Of a DNA stretch of 64,000 bases, positions 37,245-47,368 are shown one piece after another. Positions within the stretch are counted from its first letter, which is position 1, and each line of letters opens with the position of its first letter. A program made the translations under genes and the position numbers. Below the pieces are notes generated by a model. That model saw only the letters and a list, made by a program, of their open reading frames with translations. It was not told where the DNA came from and did no database searches. The DNA lies in contig MHBF01000074.1 of NCBI GenBank assembly GCA_001803225.1, positions 1 to 64,000 of the forward strand, read 5' to 3'. The DNA comes from Lentisphaerae bacterium GWF2_44_16 (GTDB taxonomy: Bacteria; Verrucomicrobiota; Lentisphaeria; Victivallales; GWF2-45-14).

Positions 37245-39035
37245 TTATGATAATGTGTTATATCTTTGTATGCCCTTAAAGCAATAAAGTCTATCTTCTC
37301 TTGAAGGTCCTTTGAGATCTTCTGAAATAACACTATTCAGAAGTATCTTTTCTTTTTCTCTTATGGAATTAAGCACGAAGTTAATAACTTTTTCCGTCGC
37401 TTGAATGTTCCCTCGCTCTATAGCCCACATTGTCAGCGCTATTTTCTGAGAATAAAGATGTAATTTTAAAATATCAACAAATCCGGCATAAGTCTTATAA
37501 TACATATCAAAAATATTTTTTTTGACTGTTTCATCATAGCATTTGAGCTCTGTTAAATTTGCTTCCGCCTTATGCAACAGTTTGTCTTTCTTCTCAAAGA
37601 ATGCCGGAAGATTTTTCAAAATGGACAATATTTTTTTGTCTCCGTCAACTAGAGTACAAGTGGACCAGGACGCATGTTCCTTGTATGCCTCAAGCTGCAG
37701 GGACATATCGTTCATATAATGATTTGGAGAGAGAATGGAAAAACCGTTACAATTAATTATGTCATGGGCCAGTTTTTCCATACCAATAAGCGTGTCCGCC
37801 AATTTAGCGCCATCATTAATTCCATGTTTCCTGAAAAGATATTCAATGAGTAAATCTTTAACATTTATTTCAGAACGGCTGCTGATAAGTTTTGAAATCA
37901 GAAACGGTGTGAATGCGGTAATGAAATGATTATTTGTTCTGTGTATATTATATGTCGAGCCGGAACGATTCGAGCCGCTGAAAACAAATTGTCTGCTTTT
38001 CTCATCCCATACTTCTGTAAAACCGAATGCGCAAGGTAATGCCATAACGCCTTTGACTTTTCTGACATGAGCATAATCGGAAAACCTCTTCATTTGATTT
38101 GCAAGTAAAAAATATTTTTCTGTTGGTCTGCAATAACATTCGTAACTTATTTCTATAATCTCCTTATTTCGCGGAAAACACCCTGTCCATGGATTTTCCG
38201 GCTGCATTAAATCAAAATCCTGCCATGTGGCTTTGGTAGATATAAAAATTGACTTGTCACAGATATTTGCCAGTTCACTCAAAACTTTTTTGGGTTCAAA
38301 CGGAAGACGTGAACATTTTTCAACAGTTTCTTTCAGAGATGCCTTTTTACCTGTCCAGGCCCACAGCGTTTTGATTCTTTTCCTGTAAAATATATCAGGG
38401 AAGTGCATACCCCATATTCTGAAAATAATATCAGCAGATACTTTAACCTTGTCTTTCCCTTTTCGTATTGCATCCAATAACATATTAAGACGTTCAGCTT
38501 GAGAAAAACTCTGACAATATTTACATTTGTGCATATAGTATTGTCCTTCAGTTGCTTCTTTTGCTGTAAATATTATTCCAGCCAGTTTAGGAAAAGTTTC
38601 AAAGACTTCAGCGATTTTGTCTTCTATAAATTTCTGGTTTTCGGGCAGCGCCATACAAAAATTATTATTCCCGGGATAGAATTCCGGATAAAATTTTTGA
38701 AGATTATAAGGCAACGATAACTCATATATGGAAAGTAGAGGCTTCAATCCTAATTTTACGGCGAGACTTATTTTATAATTAATCCTTTCCTGCACACGTA
38801 GAATTCTTTCTCCAGCTATTTTGCTTCTCTCTTTTTTCAATAAAGGATATTCATGAAAGAATAAAGGCAAATCATCGTTTATATCTTTCCCCTTCCCGGC
38901 CATTTCAAAAGAAATACCTTTCTCGTTGCGATGGGCATGACCGATGCTGTGGATTACAACGTGCGTATAATCAAAGTCAACAGCGTCTTTTATTAACTCA
39001 GGAGCAGGCGCATAAAATATTCTTACGGGAAACAT
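37245..39035 (-). CDS. Hypothetical protein, probable glycoside hydrolase-like TIM barrel, no signal peptide
   Basis: 596 aa; LAGIIFTAKEATEGQYYMHKCKYCQS…IIFRIWGMHFPDI pattern; neighbours are carbohydrate-active. Confidence 0.45.
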   Translation of the reverse strand: MFPVRIFYAPAPELIKDAVDFDYTHVVIHSIGHAHRNEKGISFEMAGKGKDINDDLPLFFHEYPLLKKERSKIAGERILRVQERINYKISLAVKLGLKPLLSIYELSLPYNLQKFYPEFYPGNNNFCMALPENQKFIEDKIAEVFETFPKLAGIIFTAKEATEGQYYMHKCKYCQSFSQAERLNMLLDAIRKGKDKVKVSADIIFRIWGMHFPDIFYRKRIKTLWAWTGKKASLKETVEKCSRLPFEPKKVLSELANICDKSIFISTKATWQDFDLMQPENPWTGCFPRNKEIIEISYECYCRPTEKYFLLANQMKRFSDYAHVRKVKGVMALPCAFGFTEVWDEKSRQFVFSGSNRSGSTYNIHRTNNHFITAFTPFLISKLISSRSEINVKDLLIEYLFRKHGINDGAKLADTLIGMEKLAHDIINCNGFSILSPNHYMNDMSLQLEAYKEHASWSTCTLVDGDKKILSILKNLPAFFEKKDKLLHKAEANLTELKCYDETVKKNIFDMYYKTYAGFVDILKLHLYSQKIALTMWAIERGNIQATEKVINFVLNSIREKEKILLNSVISEDLKGPSREDRLYCFKGIQRYNTLS

Positions 39036-39074
39036 TTGTTTGTCCTTTTTTTAGTTTTAATAAAATTTTGATTA

Positions 39075-40388
39075 TCAGATGGAAAAAATCCATAAAAATC
39101 TGCGATTGTATATGATTGCTTCGTCCTTACCGTCATTATTCAAATCCGCCGCTTTAAGCCCGAAACTGCCGCCCAGATCGTCCCTCCTCAACGTATCAGG
39201 AATATTCTCTGGTCTGTCAAACGGTTTTGAATTTACAGGAACTTCAAACTCTAAGGATATTTCTCCTTTTCCATCCATTCCCCAGGGCCATCCGCCATCC
39301 GCATAAGCAATCCATTGTTTCTTATCGTCTCCGGAAAGTTTTACTATCGGCCTGTTTCTGTGCATACGGTTTTTCTCCCAGCCTTTTCCCGGTCCGAGAG
39401 GCCATCTTCTTTCAGTCGCTTTGCGCCATATTTCATTTCCGTTTTTATCATGAAGCACCATCGGACCGTTTGGGGAATTGTAAAGGGCTATCTGAAAATC
39501 GTTGTTTTCCGCAAACTGTCCTATCGCAGTACCTTGACAGTGGATATCTTCTTTTGCAAAAAAGGTTTTCCCGCTCTCATCCGCGAGAAATATTTTGTCG
39601 GAACCGGCTATCGAAAAAAACAACTTGCCATCGGGGGACATAAAAATATCCGTGTAATCAACATGCTGGCTGGATGAATCAAATTTCAAGGTGTCGACCA
39701 CATCAAGTGTCCAGAGTATTTTTCCATCAAGACTTACCGCACAATATCCGATCAGAAACTCATTCCTGCCATCTTTATTCAAGTCTAATGCTAATATATG
39801 GTGACCTCCTCCTGTTATGCCAAGCGGTCCCCATATCATTTCAAGTCGGCTGTTAAGGCCAATTACCGGCTCTCCGTAATGCCACCCGTCATATCCTCCT
39901 TCTCCGTTTTTAATTACAATCGCGGCTTCATTATCAGCGGTTTTCTCTCCGGCGCACTGAACAATATAAAAATTGTCGTACGGTAGTTTTACCGTATTCT
40001 TCTCATGTCCGGTCCTGCCGTCAAGTATCACGACACGGTCTCCATCCGCAATAACAATCTCAATTATTCCGTCATCGTCTATGTCAGCGGCAGCAATGCA
40101 CGCCTCATAGGAATGAGAAATATAATGATCATCCGGAGGATTGGGCAAGCCCCAGGTCCATAACCTTTTTCCATCGCAGCTGAATGCGGAAACAGAAACT
40201 GTTTTTGGAATGAAAGGACTAATAGTTTTGTTATTTTTAAAAATACCCGCGCCAAATACACCCGGCCCCTGATAAGAAAGAATTTCAAGTTTTCCGTCGT
40301 TATTAATATCATAAAAGAAGTATTCGGCCCCGCCATATTCCCCAAAATTAACTTCTCTACCGCATTTGACATTTTTCATGATCATCAA
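39075..40388 (-). CDS. FG-GAP/VCBS-type beta-propeller protein (PL11-like?)
   Basis: YDINNDGKLEILS…AADIDDDGIIEIVIADGD…LDLNKDGRNEFLIGY…AADLNNDGKDEAIIYNRR Ca-binding propeller repeats; no signal peptide. Confidence 0.65.
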   Translation of the reverse strand: MMIMKNVKCGREVNFGEYGGAEYFFYDINNDGKLEILSYQGPGVFGAGIFKNNKTISPFIPKTVSVSAFSCDGKRLWTWGLPNPPDDHYISHSYEACIAAADIDDDGIIEIVIADGDRVVILDGRTGHEKNTVKLPYDNFYIVQCAGEKTADNEAAIVIKNGEGGYDGWHYGEPVIGLNSRLEMIWGPLGITGGGHHILALDLNKDGRNEFLIGYCAVSLDGKILWTLDVVDTLKFDSSSQHVDYTDIFMSPDGKLFFSIAGSDKIFLADESGKTFFAKEDIHCQGTAIGQFAENNDFQIALYNSPNGPMVLHDKNGNEIWRKATERRWPLGPGKGWEKNRMHRNRPIVKLSGDDKKQWIAYADGGWPWGMDGKGEISLEFEVPVNSKPFDRPENIPDTLRRDDLGGSFGLKAADLNNDGKDEAIIYNRRFLWIFSI

Positions 40389-42300
40389 GCCTTTCTCTTA
40401 AAGAAATAATAGTTGTATCTTTTTTGCCTGAAATTCCAGGTTTGTAATTGACCCAGAAGTCATCAAATATAAATTTCCCTTTGTTTTCCTTTATAAAATT
40501 CCAATATTCATCCCAGGCTTTAAGCGCCTTTCTTACACGGCATATTTTATTATCAGGAATATGTTTGATTGTTTTCCATGGATATAACGTATGAGAAAAT
40601 TTCTTTCCATGCAGATTTCTATAGACTGCCATAGTCTGGCGCAATGCATTACAGTAAAGCGCCGTGTATTCAAATCCCTTTTTAACGAATTTTATTCTAT
40701 CTCTGAATTCATGTCCCTCTACTTTTTTTAGAGCTGTATCCAACTCTTGCCTTCTTGCATTCAGAAAAGTTTCGGGATACAACTCAGTCAATGCCATGCG
40801 TTGTTCCGGAAATTCCTTAGAGAGTTTTGTGGCACTTTCTGTTTCTTTCCATTTTTCAGCAAACGATGAAAAGTAACTTTTCATTTCTTCAGAAGCTGCT
40901 CCGAACCCCTTTTCACAATAATCATTCAATTGTTCCCTTGCACTCAACTTACGGTTCCACAGCAGCCTTGCGAGGATATATGAGTTAGTTCCATTAATGG
41001 CAAATCCCATTCCAGGTTGAGTGGCAAAATACCTGGCGCCAGAATTGTAATACATGTTTAAGCTTTTTTCTATCAGTTCTGGAAATAGCCTGTGGATTTC
41101 CGGCCATTTGCCATTCGAGTAGTATTCATAAATGCCGAGTGTCGGAACTTTTTGGGATATGGCGTTGAGGAGCTTCTTTTCAGAACGCAGTATTTTTTTA
41201 TTCCATAAGGAATTTCCCATTATACAGAATTGGCCCATCACATTATTACGCAGGGATTTTCTTCGAGGTGCAAAACGGGAATTTGAATATAAAAGAATCA
41301 GGAGTTTTTTATCCGGAAATTTTTTTGAGACTTTTTTTGCTACACTGTTGGCATTGGCAAAAACAATATCTGTCAAATTTCCCAATCCTTTTGTTCGTCC
41401 TGTACCGGCAAATTCGTCCGTCTGATTGTCTAAATCCCTGCTTTTTCCGTTGCTGAGGGTTTTTCTTTTGCATTCAGGACACTCACATATTCCAGTACCG
41501 TCATTAAATGCTATACTGCATACATCAAGCATCGGGTCACTTTTAAAACGGGAACACGCGTATTCAGCCATCAAATCAGGAATTTCCTTATTTGAGAGGC
41601 AGGGATGGTTATTGTGTTTACCATTTAAAAATTGGCAGTCTCTTTTTCCGTTTACAAAGGCATAATATTCGGGATGGGCATTTCCATATTTATCAATTGG
41701 CGCTATTTCGCTCCAGCGATGTCCATCCAATACTTTCAATCCGCCCAATCTGTTACGTCTTGCCCATAACATAAATTCTGAACGTACTGATAGCGGCAAT
41801 TTCAATATTGCATGGCACATTGTAGCCCAATCAATCCCTTCATAATCGCCATGAATAGCACCTTTAGTCTGAATGGCCCTCCATTCAAAATCAGGTTTTT
41901 CCCTGATGGCAGATACCCGCCATGACAGAGTTGAGGATTTCGGGACTATCTCGCCTGTTTCCCCTGGCCAGAGCCAGCGAATGCCGAGAGCGTTCTCCAG
42001 AAAATAGTAAACCGCATGGAACATCGCCTCGACATTTCCGGCAATAAAAGAAATTCTTTTCTCATCTGAATCGATAATGAATTCTTCACGCTCAAGCTTG
42101 GAAAAAGTATCCAGAAACAATTCAAGACGGATTGGATATGATTTGTCATATTGAGGTATTTTTACAGCCAGGCTTTTTTCCAGATAATTTACAAGTTCAT
42201 CGGCAGGTTCAATAATTTCTTCGGCGCTCTGGCAAGGTAGCCGGAATATTGAAAAATTTACTTTTGAATTCTCAAACAGGACAATTTTACTCTTTTTCAT
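40357..42300 (-). CDS. DUF4838-type / alpha-glucuronidase-like glycoside hydrolase
   Basis: ALGIRWLWPGETGEIVPK…HPEYYAFVNGKR…PCLSNKEI…SIAFNDGTGICECPECK. Confidence 0.75.
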   Translation of the reverse strand: MKKSKIVLFENSKVNFSIFRLPCQSAEEIIEPADELVNYLEKSLAVKIPQYDKSYPIRLELFLDTFSKLEREEFIIDSDEKRISFIAGNVEAMFHAVYYFLENALGIRWLWPGETGEIVPKSSTLSWRVSAIREKPDFEWRAIQTKGAIHGDYEGIDWATMCHAILKLPLSVRSEFMLWARRNRLGGLKVLDGHRWSEIAPIDKYGNAHPEYYAFVNGKRDCQFLNGKHNNHPCLSNKEIPDLMAEYACSRFKSDPMLDVCSIAFNDGTGICECPECKRKTLSNGKSRDLDNQTDEFAGTGRTKGLGNLTDIVFANANSVAKKVSKKFPDKKLLILLYSNSRFAPRRKSLRNNVMGQFCIMGNSLWNKKILRSEKKLLNAISQKVPTLGIYEYYSNGKWPEIHRLFPELIEKSLNMYYNSGARYFATQPGMGFAINGTNSYILARLLWNRKLSAREQLNDYCEKGFGAASEEMKSYFSSFAEKWKETESATKLSKEFPEQRMALTELYPETFLNARRQELDTALKKVEGHEFRDRIKFVKKGFEYTALYCNALRQTMAVYRNLHGKKFSHTLYPWKTIKHIPDNKICRVRKALKAWDEYWNFIKENKGKFIFDDFWVNYKPGISGKKDTTIISLRERLDDHEKCQMR

Positions 42301-42338
42301 TAAATTAACCATAATTTAAAAAATTATTTAATTTACTA

Positions 42339-42367
42339 TTGCTTTACTGCATCGAAGCAGTTATAAT
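42339..42367 (+). promoter_or_regulatory. Candidate promoter with embedded inverted repeat upstream of the GntR-SBP gene
   Basis: TTGCTT (42339-42344) - 17 bp - TATAAT (42362-42367), with ACTGC-ATCGAA-GCAGT (42346-42361) in the spacer. Confidence 0.65.
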
Positions 42368-42450
42368 TATATCATAAAAACATTTAGAAGTAAATAGAAA
42401 ATGAAAATAATTTTGATAAATAAAATAATGCCATTATAAAAAAAGCAGGG

Positions 42451-43842
42451 ATGAAGATGTCTGTAAAAGAAGAGAACATTTTGAGAAAAAACATTCCAAT
42501 TCCCCGCTATTATCAGTTGGCCGAACATATACGGAAAGCAATACAGGAAAATAAATTTCCCAAAGGCGAACCGTTATGGTCGGAAAGAAATCTGATGGGC
42601 GAATATAAAATAAGTCTTGCCACTGTCAGAAAGGCTTACGAGATACTTTTTAATGAAGGATTAATACTGAAGGAACAAGGCAGGGGAATTTTTGTCGCAG
42701 ACAGGAGCGGGAGGACGGTTACGCTTAAGGCGGTGCTCAACACGATGATATTTCCGGAAAAGGTCTGGATGGAGATCATCCGGGAATTCAACAGGATATA
42801 TCCACATGTCAGAATTGATTGCATTTGGGCTGGAGGCGCCAGGGGCTGGGGAAAAAATATAGACCGTTTGCAGCCCGACATATATAGCGTTGATGAAGCC
42901 ATGTGGTATATTTTAAATAAGGCGGATTTGCTTCTTGATATCGCGGATTTTGTAAAGCAGGATATTGATACAATAAACGGGATATACGAAAATGTCCTTA
43001 ACTGCTATAAAAAGGATAATTGCATTTTCGGGATACCATATCGTTTCAGCACGTTTGCCCTTTTTTATAATAAAAAAATATTCCGTAAATACAATATTGA
43101 TTTTCCTGAGAAGGGAATTTCATGGGAAACCCTTCTGGATATTGCTGAAAAACTTACAGTTCTGCGTAATAATGGAAGCATAAAACATTATGGTTTCATC
43201 TCTAACGGAAATATCAACAATATGTCCACGTATATATGGCAGAATGGCGGAGACTTTTCTCCGTACACTCTGTCCAGCTTCAATGATAAAAATGTGAAAG
43301 AGGCTATTTCTTTCTGGTATTATGATATGCTTTATAAGCATAAGGTTTCTCCCGCATGGGGAATTGTTGATGCTATTGATCTTTTCCTGAAAGATAAAGT
43401 AGCAATGTTTTGTGAAAGATATTATTCAGTTTCTCTATTGAATAAAAAATGCGACTTTGAATGGGGAGTAGCGCCGCTTCCACATGGAAAATTGAAAGCA
43501 TGTTCTCTGCCGAGCCAGGCCTTGTCAATTTCAAAAAAGACAAAAAATGTAGTCTCCGCGTGGAACTTCATAAAATTTATTTCCACTTTGGAAACACAGA
43601 AGCTTTTCTCGAATAAAGGATGGGGATTGCCTTCACAGAAAGTTGTTGCGGAATCTATGCCTTATAATAAATATTTTATTGAACAGCTTAGATACGCCAG
43701 ACCAGCATGGCCTTCCGCTTTCACTGAGCCCAGAGAAATAATAAAAGAAGAATTTGACCTGCTCAGACTCAACATGCAAAATGCCGAAATAACATGTAAT
43801 AAAATAGCTAGACGCTGTGAAAAAATTAAGGATAATCATTAA
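42451..43842 (+). CDS. GntR winged-helix domain fused to an ABC-type extracellular solute-binding domain
   Basis: N-term PRYYQLAEHIRKAIQENKFPKGEPLWSERNLMGEYKISLATVRKAYEILFNEGLILKEQGRGIFV; C-term PDIYSVDEAMWYI…YGIPYRFSTFALFYNKKIFRKYNID-type SBP signatures, VSAWNFIKFISTLETQKLFSNKGWGLPSQK; no signal peptide. Confidence 0.88.
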   Translation: MKMSVKEENILRKNIPIPRYYQLAEHIRKAIQENKFPKGEPLWSERNLMGEYKISLATVRKAYEILFNEGLILKEQGRGIFVADRSGRTVTLKAVLNTMIFPEKVWMEIIREFNRIYPHVRIDCIWAGGARGWGKNIDRLQPDIYSVDEAMWYILNKADLLLDIADFVKQDIDTINGIYENVLNCYKKDNCIFGIPYRFSTFALFYNKKIFRKYNIDFPEKGISWETLLDIAEKLTVLRNNGSIKHYGFISNGNINNMSTYIWQNGGDFSPYTLSSFNDKNVKEAISFWYYDMLYKHKVSPAWGIVDAIDLFLKDKVAMFCERYYSVSLLNKKCDFEWGVAPLPHGKLKACSLPSQALSISKKTKNVVSAWNFIKFISTLETQKLFSNKGWGLPSQKVVAESMPYNKYFIEQLRYARPAWPSAFTEPREIIKEEFDLLRLNMQNAEITCNKIARRCEKIKDNH

Positions 43843-43865
43843 TTAAAATTTAAAAAATAACGCTT

Positions 43866-44561
43866 ATGAGGAAACTGATGAAAGGGAAAAAACTGAATTT
43901 TACAATCATTGAACTGCTCATGGTTATTTCAGTGATATTCATATTGGCAAGCTTGCTTCTGCCTTCATTAAAGCAGGCCAGAAACAAAGCCAGTACGATA
44001 GTTTGCACTTCTAATCTTAAGCAGATGGGACAGACTTTTCATTTATACGGCACTGATTTTAATGGAATGGCGCCACCTTTCTCTACTTCTCTTAGCGGAC
44101 ATGATGACATTTTGTGGAGCACGCTTCTATGGCCATATTTATATGGGGATAAAAATACGGCATATAATGTTCCCGGCTATAATGGACAGTATTCAGTGGG
44201 AATAAATAAAAAAACTATTTTTGCGTGTCCCTCCAGAGACGCAAAGAGCGCCAGCGGTCATAGCACCTGGTTTATTTCATATGGTTTAAATTATCGCTTT
44301 GCCGAACCTGTTGGGCATTACCTTCAAACACCTTATCGCTTTACCCGCAATCAACAGGCGTCAAAGACGGCGGCGGTTATCGATTCTTATTCAGCATGCG
44401 CAGCCTCTGGAGAATTGAATCCTTATATTCTCGATGCGTCAAAAAGGCATTCCAACGGGAACAATGTTTTATATTCCGACATGCATGCGGCCTGGAAAAA
44501 GTTCACTGATTTCCCATCTCATGACATGAATATTTTCTGGCGTTATAATGGAGTAAATTAA
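43866..44561 (+). CDS. Prepilin-like protein with H-X9-DG-type C-terminus
   Basis: FTIIELLMVISVIFILASLLLPSLKQARNKA…CTSNLKQMG…RHSNGNNVLYSDMHAAW. Confidence 0.9.
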   Translation: MRKLMKGKKLNFTIIELLMVISVIFILASLLLPSLKQARNKASTIVCTSNLKQMGQTFHLYGTDFNGMAPPFSTSLSGHDDILWSTLLWPYLYGDKNTAYNVPGYNGQYSVGINKKTIFACPSRDAKSASGHSTWFISYGLNYRFAEPVGHYLQTPYRFTRNQQASKTAAVIDSYSACAASGELNPYILDASKRHSNGNNVLYSDMHAAWKKFTDFPSHDMNIFWRYNGVN

Positions 44562-44588
44562 AATAATCAGGAAAGGATGGTTTGAGCT

Positions 44589-47345
44589 ATGAGGTTTTTT
44601 TTAAAGACAGTAGTATTGGTATCATTGTTTTTAACAGGAGCACTCCTGCCGGGCGAAGAGATAAGCTTTGAAAAAATAAAAGGGGCAAAAAGATTTGAAA
44701 TGAATACCGGTATATGGGAATTGGGCTGGGTCCCTCCTTCCTCTGGTAAAACATATCCGGTAAAGGGATTGGAAGGAATTGCTTACAAGGACTTTTCCAA
44801 CAAAATTTTCGATGAAAACACTGTAATCACTCTTAAGGATATGGATTTGAAAAAAGCGGAATTGCCGCTTCTTGGCATCAAAGGAGATTATTACATAACT
44901 ATTTCGCGGGATCTGGAATGTCCTGTCAGATATTATGCAAACGACGGAAAAATAGCTTTGGAAAGATGGACAAGAAGCATTTACGCAAGTTGTTATCTTG
45001 GAAACAGAGCTGAACAACTGAAATGGTTGAACAGCAAAAATAAAGTTGAGGACAGGAAGAAAATTCTGGGATATCCCAAGAACATTACTCCCAGAAATGT
45101 GTTAATTGACAGTCGCTGGCTTGACAATTCTTTTTCCGGCATCTGGAATGCTGATCCTATGATGCAGATAAGAAATTATAAAATACCCATGAAAATAGCA
45201 TATATCCTTTTCCTGCCCGCCTCTGTATTGGAATTTGCCATGAAGGAAGAATGGAAAAAGGGGGCTGAAATAAGTTTTGAATGTCTTCTAAATGGGAAAT
45301 TTGAAAAGAAATCTTTTTTGCTTGATCCTGCCTATATGCCGGAAACAGGTAATCTGCGAATAGGGTTTGTAGGGACAAGTGGCGCCAAAACATATATAGT
45401 TCAAAATCCAGGAGAAGGCAAAGATGGAATAATAATAGGAAGCGTCAACACAGAAAAATCTCCATGCCTTTCTGTAAAACAAAACAGCGTTAAAGTTACG
45501 AGAGCTGTATGGCGTCCCTATGACAGAATTGCCGTGGACATCAGAAAACACATAGGCTATGAAGGATGTCCGGATAACAATGAATTTGAGGCATTTGATT
45601 TGCGCGACGGCTGCGACTGGGGATATCTCATGTCTTACATTAAGGTTGGAAACAAATCTGCCGGGAGTGCCTACCCGAAGAGAAACCCCTTCACATCAAT
45701 CCGCGAAGACATGGTTGAGAGAGAAAAAAAAGATGCCCTGAAAACAGCATATAAATACGGTATGCGGATTGCGTTCGACATTAATGAGGACATAACTCCC
45801 GGAAATTACATACCTGATAAGTACAAGGGGGAAATCCTCAATCCGGAAACCGGGAAATTTGTAAAAGCCGATTTTCTTGACTGGGCCAATCCGGAGGCCG
45901 TTTCGTGGGAAGGTGAAAATATCAAGGAAAGGGTCAGGGCCTACAAAGGGCTTCCTGAATATCTCATGCTTCACGAGGGAATCGGGGAAGAACCCAGCGA
46001 TAACATGAGCAGATATGCCCTTGAGAGCTTTCGCAAATTCGCATCGGACCCGAATGCAAAGTTCCCTGTGATACCGACTTCGCCGGAAACCGAAAGAACT
46101 ACCAATAAACCGACTGAGGAATTAATAAAAATATATACTGAGTGGAAACTTGGTTATTACAGGGGGGAACTTTTCATGCTCGGCATTTTTAACGCCGCCT
46201 GCGAAGCCCTCAAAGGGGGAAATTTCAAAGGGGGATGTTACTTCGGTTCGGTGGAGGATGGCGGCGCTTACTTTGTGCCCTATATCGCAAAATCTCCCAA
46301 CGTCGTTCTTCTTTGTCCTGAAAATGTCAGGAACAGCAAACAGGGCATTTTCCAGTTATGGCTGGATGCGGCGAAAAAATATCCTGACAGGCTGAAGCTG
46401 ATGCCGCATTCCTATCCCATGCTTGTAACGGCGTCAACTGAAACCTTCATAGAATGGTTTGAAGATATTGGACTTTTGCCTGAAGTCAAAGGTCTTATCC
46501 TTGGAGGGGGCGGGCTGGTGCCCAAGGTGCTTTTCGAGGCCCTTGCCGCAAAACACTACGGAAAGAGCAGAATGTCCCAGGAAGAGGCGGATAAAGTAAT
46601 CGACACTCTTAAGAAAAATGGAATTTTTTATCTCGACAAATATCCTGAAAAAGCAATGAACACCGAGAAAAAATTAAAAGGTTCCGGCGACAGAAAGACT
46701 GATATGAAAAACGCCGGGAGATATGAAGCAGCTAAAAAAAAAGTTGATATTGACGGGGACTTCAAGGACTGGGAAAACCTGAAACAGCAAAATGTTGAGG
46801 GTGAAAAACATCTGCTCGCAAAAAAAGAATTGAAGGGAAAAGAGGACCTCAGTTTTTCATTTGCCGCCTCTTATGACGAGAAAAACCTCTACTTTACAAT
46901 AAAAGTCAGGGACGATAAACTGGTCTTGAGGACAAATACATTATCCGGAGAAGGCGATGAAGTACAGATGTTCATAGCGTATCTTGATAATCCGCTTGAG
47001 CAGAGCATAACTTTGGGACAGAATGGAATGTCGTTCCGTTTTATCCCCTCAAAAGACTATAAACATGTGTATTTGGGACATCGTTTTCTGGATGCAGTAC
47101 CGGGGAGCAAGTCTGATTTCAGGATACTTCCGGACGGCTATGAAATCGAAGCGTCAATACCGTGGGCAAATTTCAAATACAAGCCGGCCAAAGGGAAACT
47201 CCTGCCGGTGGAATTGCATGTGCTGGACACTGATACGCCGGCCGGAAAAGTGGAGAAATCCATGCTCTGGAATGCCTTTGACGGAAAAGAGCGCCCATGG
47301 AGCGTGAAGGGAACAACGCAGTGGGGACTTTTTGAGCTTCAATAA
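44589..47345 (+). CDS. Large secreted protein with C-terminal CBM9-like domain
   Basis: Signal peptide; C-terminus VDIDGDFKDWENL…FAASYDEKNLYFTIKVRDDKL…GDEVQMFIAYLDN…GYEIEASIPWANF. Confidence 0.72.
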   Translation: MRFFLKTVVLVSLFLTGALLPGEEISFEKIKGAKRFEMNTGIWELGWVPPSSGKTYPVKGLEGIAYKDFSNKIFDENTVITLKDMDLKKAELPLLGIKGDYYITISRDLECPVRYYANDGKIALERWTRSIYASCYLGNRAEQLKWLNSKNKVEDRKKILGYPKNITPRNVLIDSRWLDNSFSGIWNADPMMQIRNYKIPMKIAYILFLPASVLEFAMKEEWKKGAEISFECLLNGKFEKKSFLLDPAYMPETGNLRIGFVGTSGAKTYIVQNPGEGKDGIIIGSVNTEKSPCLSVKQNSVKVTRAVWRPYDRIAVDIRKHIGYEGCPDNNEFEAFDLRDGCDWGYLMSYIKVGNKSAGSAYPKRNPFTSIREDMVEREKKDALKTAYKYGMRIAFDINEDITPGNYIPDKYKGEILNPETGKFVKADFLDWANPEAVSWEGENIKERVRAYKGLPEYLMLHEGIGEEPSDNMSRYALESFRKFASDPNAKFPVIPTSPETERTTNKPTEELIKIYTEWKLGYYRGELFMLGIFNAACEALKGGNFKGGCYFGSVEDGGAYFVPYIAKSPNVVLLCPENVRNSKQGIFQLWLDAAKKYPDRLKLMPHSYPMLVTASTETFIEWFEDIGLLPEVKGLILGGGGLVPKVLFEALAAKHYGKSRMSQEEADKVIDTLKKNGIFYLDKYPEKAMNTEKKLKGSGDRKTDMKNAGRYEAAKKKVDIDGDFKDWENLKQQNVEGEKHLLAKKELKGKEDLSFSFAASYDEKNLYFTIKVRDDKLVLRTNTLSGEGDEVQMFIAYLDNPLEQSITLGQNGMSFRFIPSKDYKHVYLGHRFLDAVPGSKSDFRILPDGYEIEASIPWANFKYKPAKGKLLPVELHVLDTDTPAGKVEKSMLWNAFDGKERPWSVKGTTQWGLFELQ

Positions 47346-47368
47346 AATTAACAAGGAGGAAGATAATA

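Noticed and set aside
42451-43842. GntR-SBP fusion as an assembly frameshift joining two genes
   Set aside because: One continuous ORF with a smooth linker, no signal peptide at the junction, and its own promoter; a real fusion is more likely
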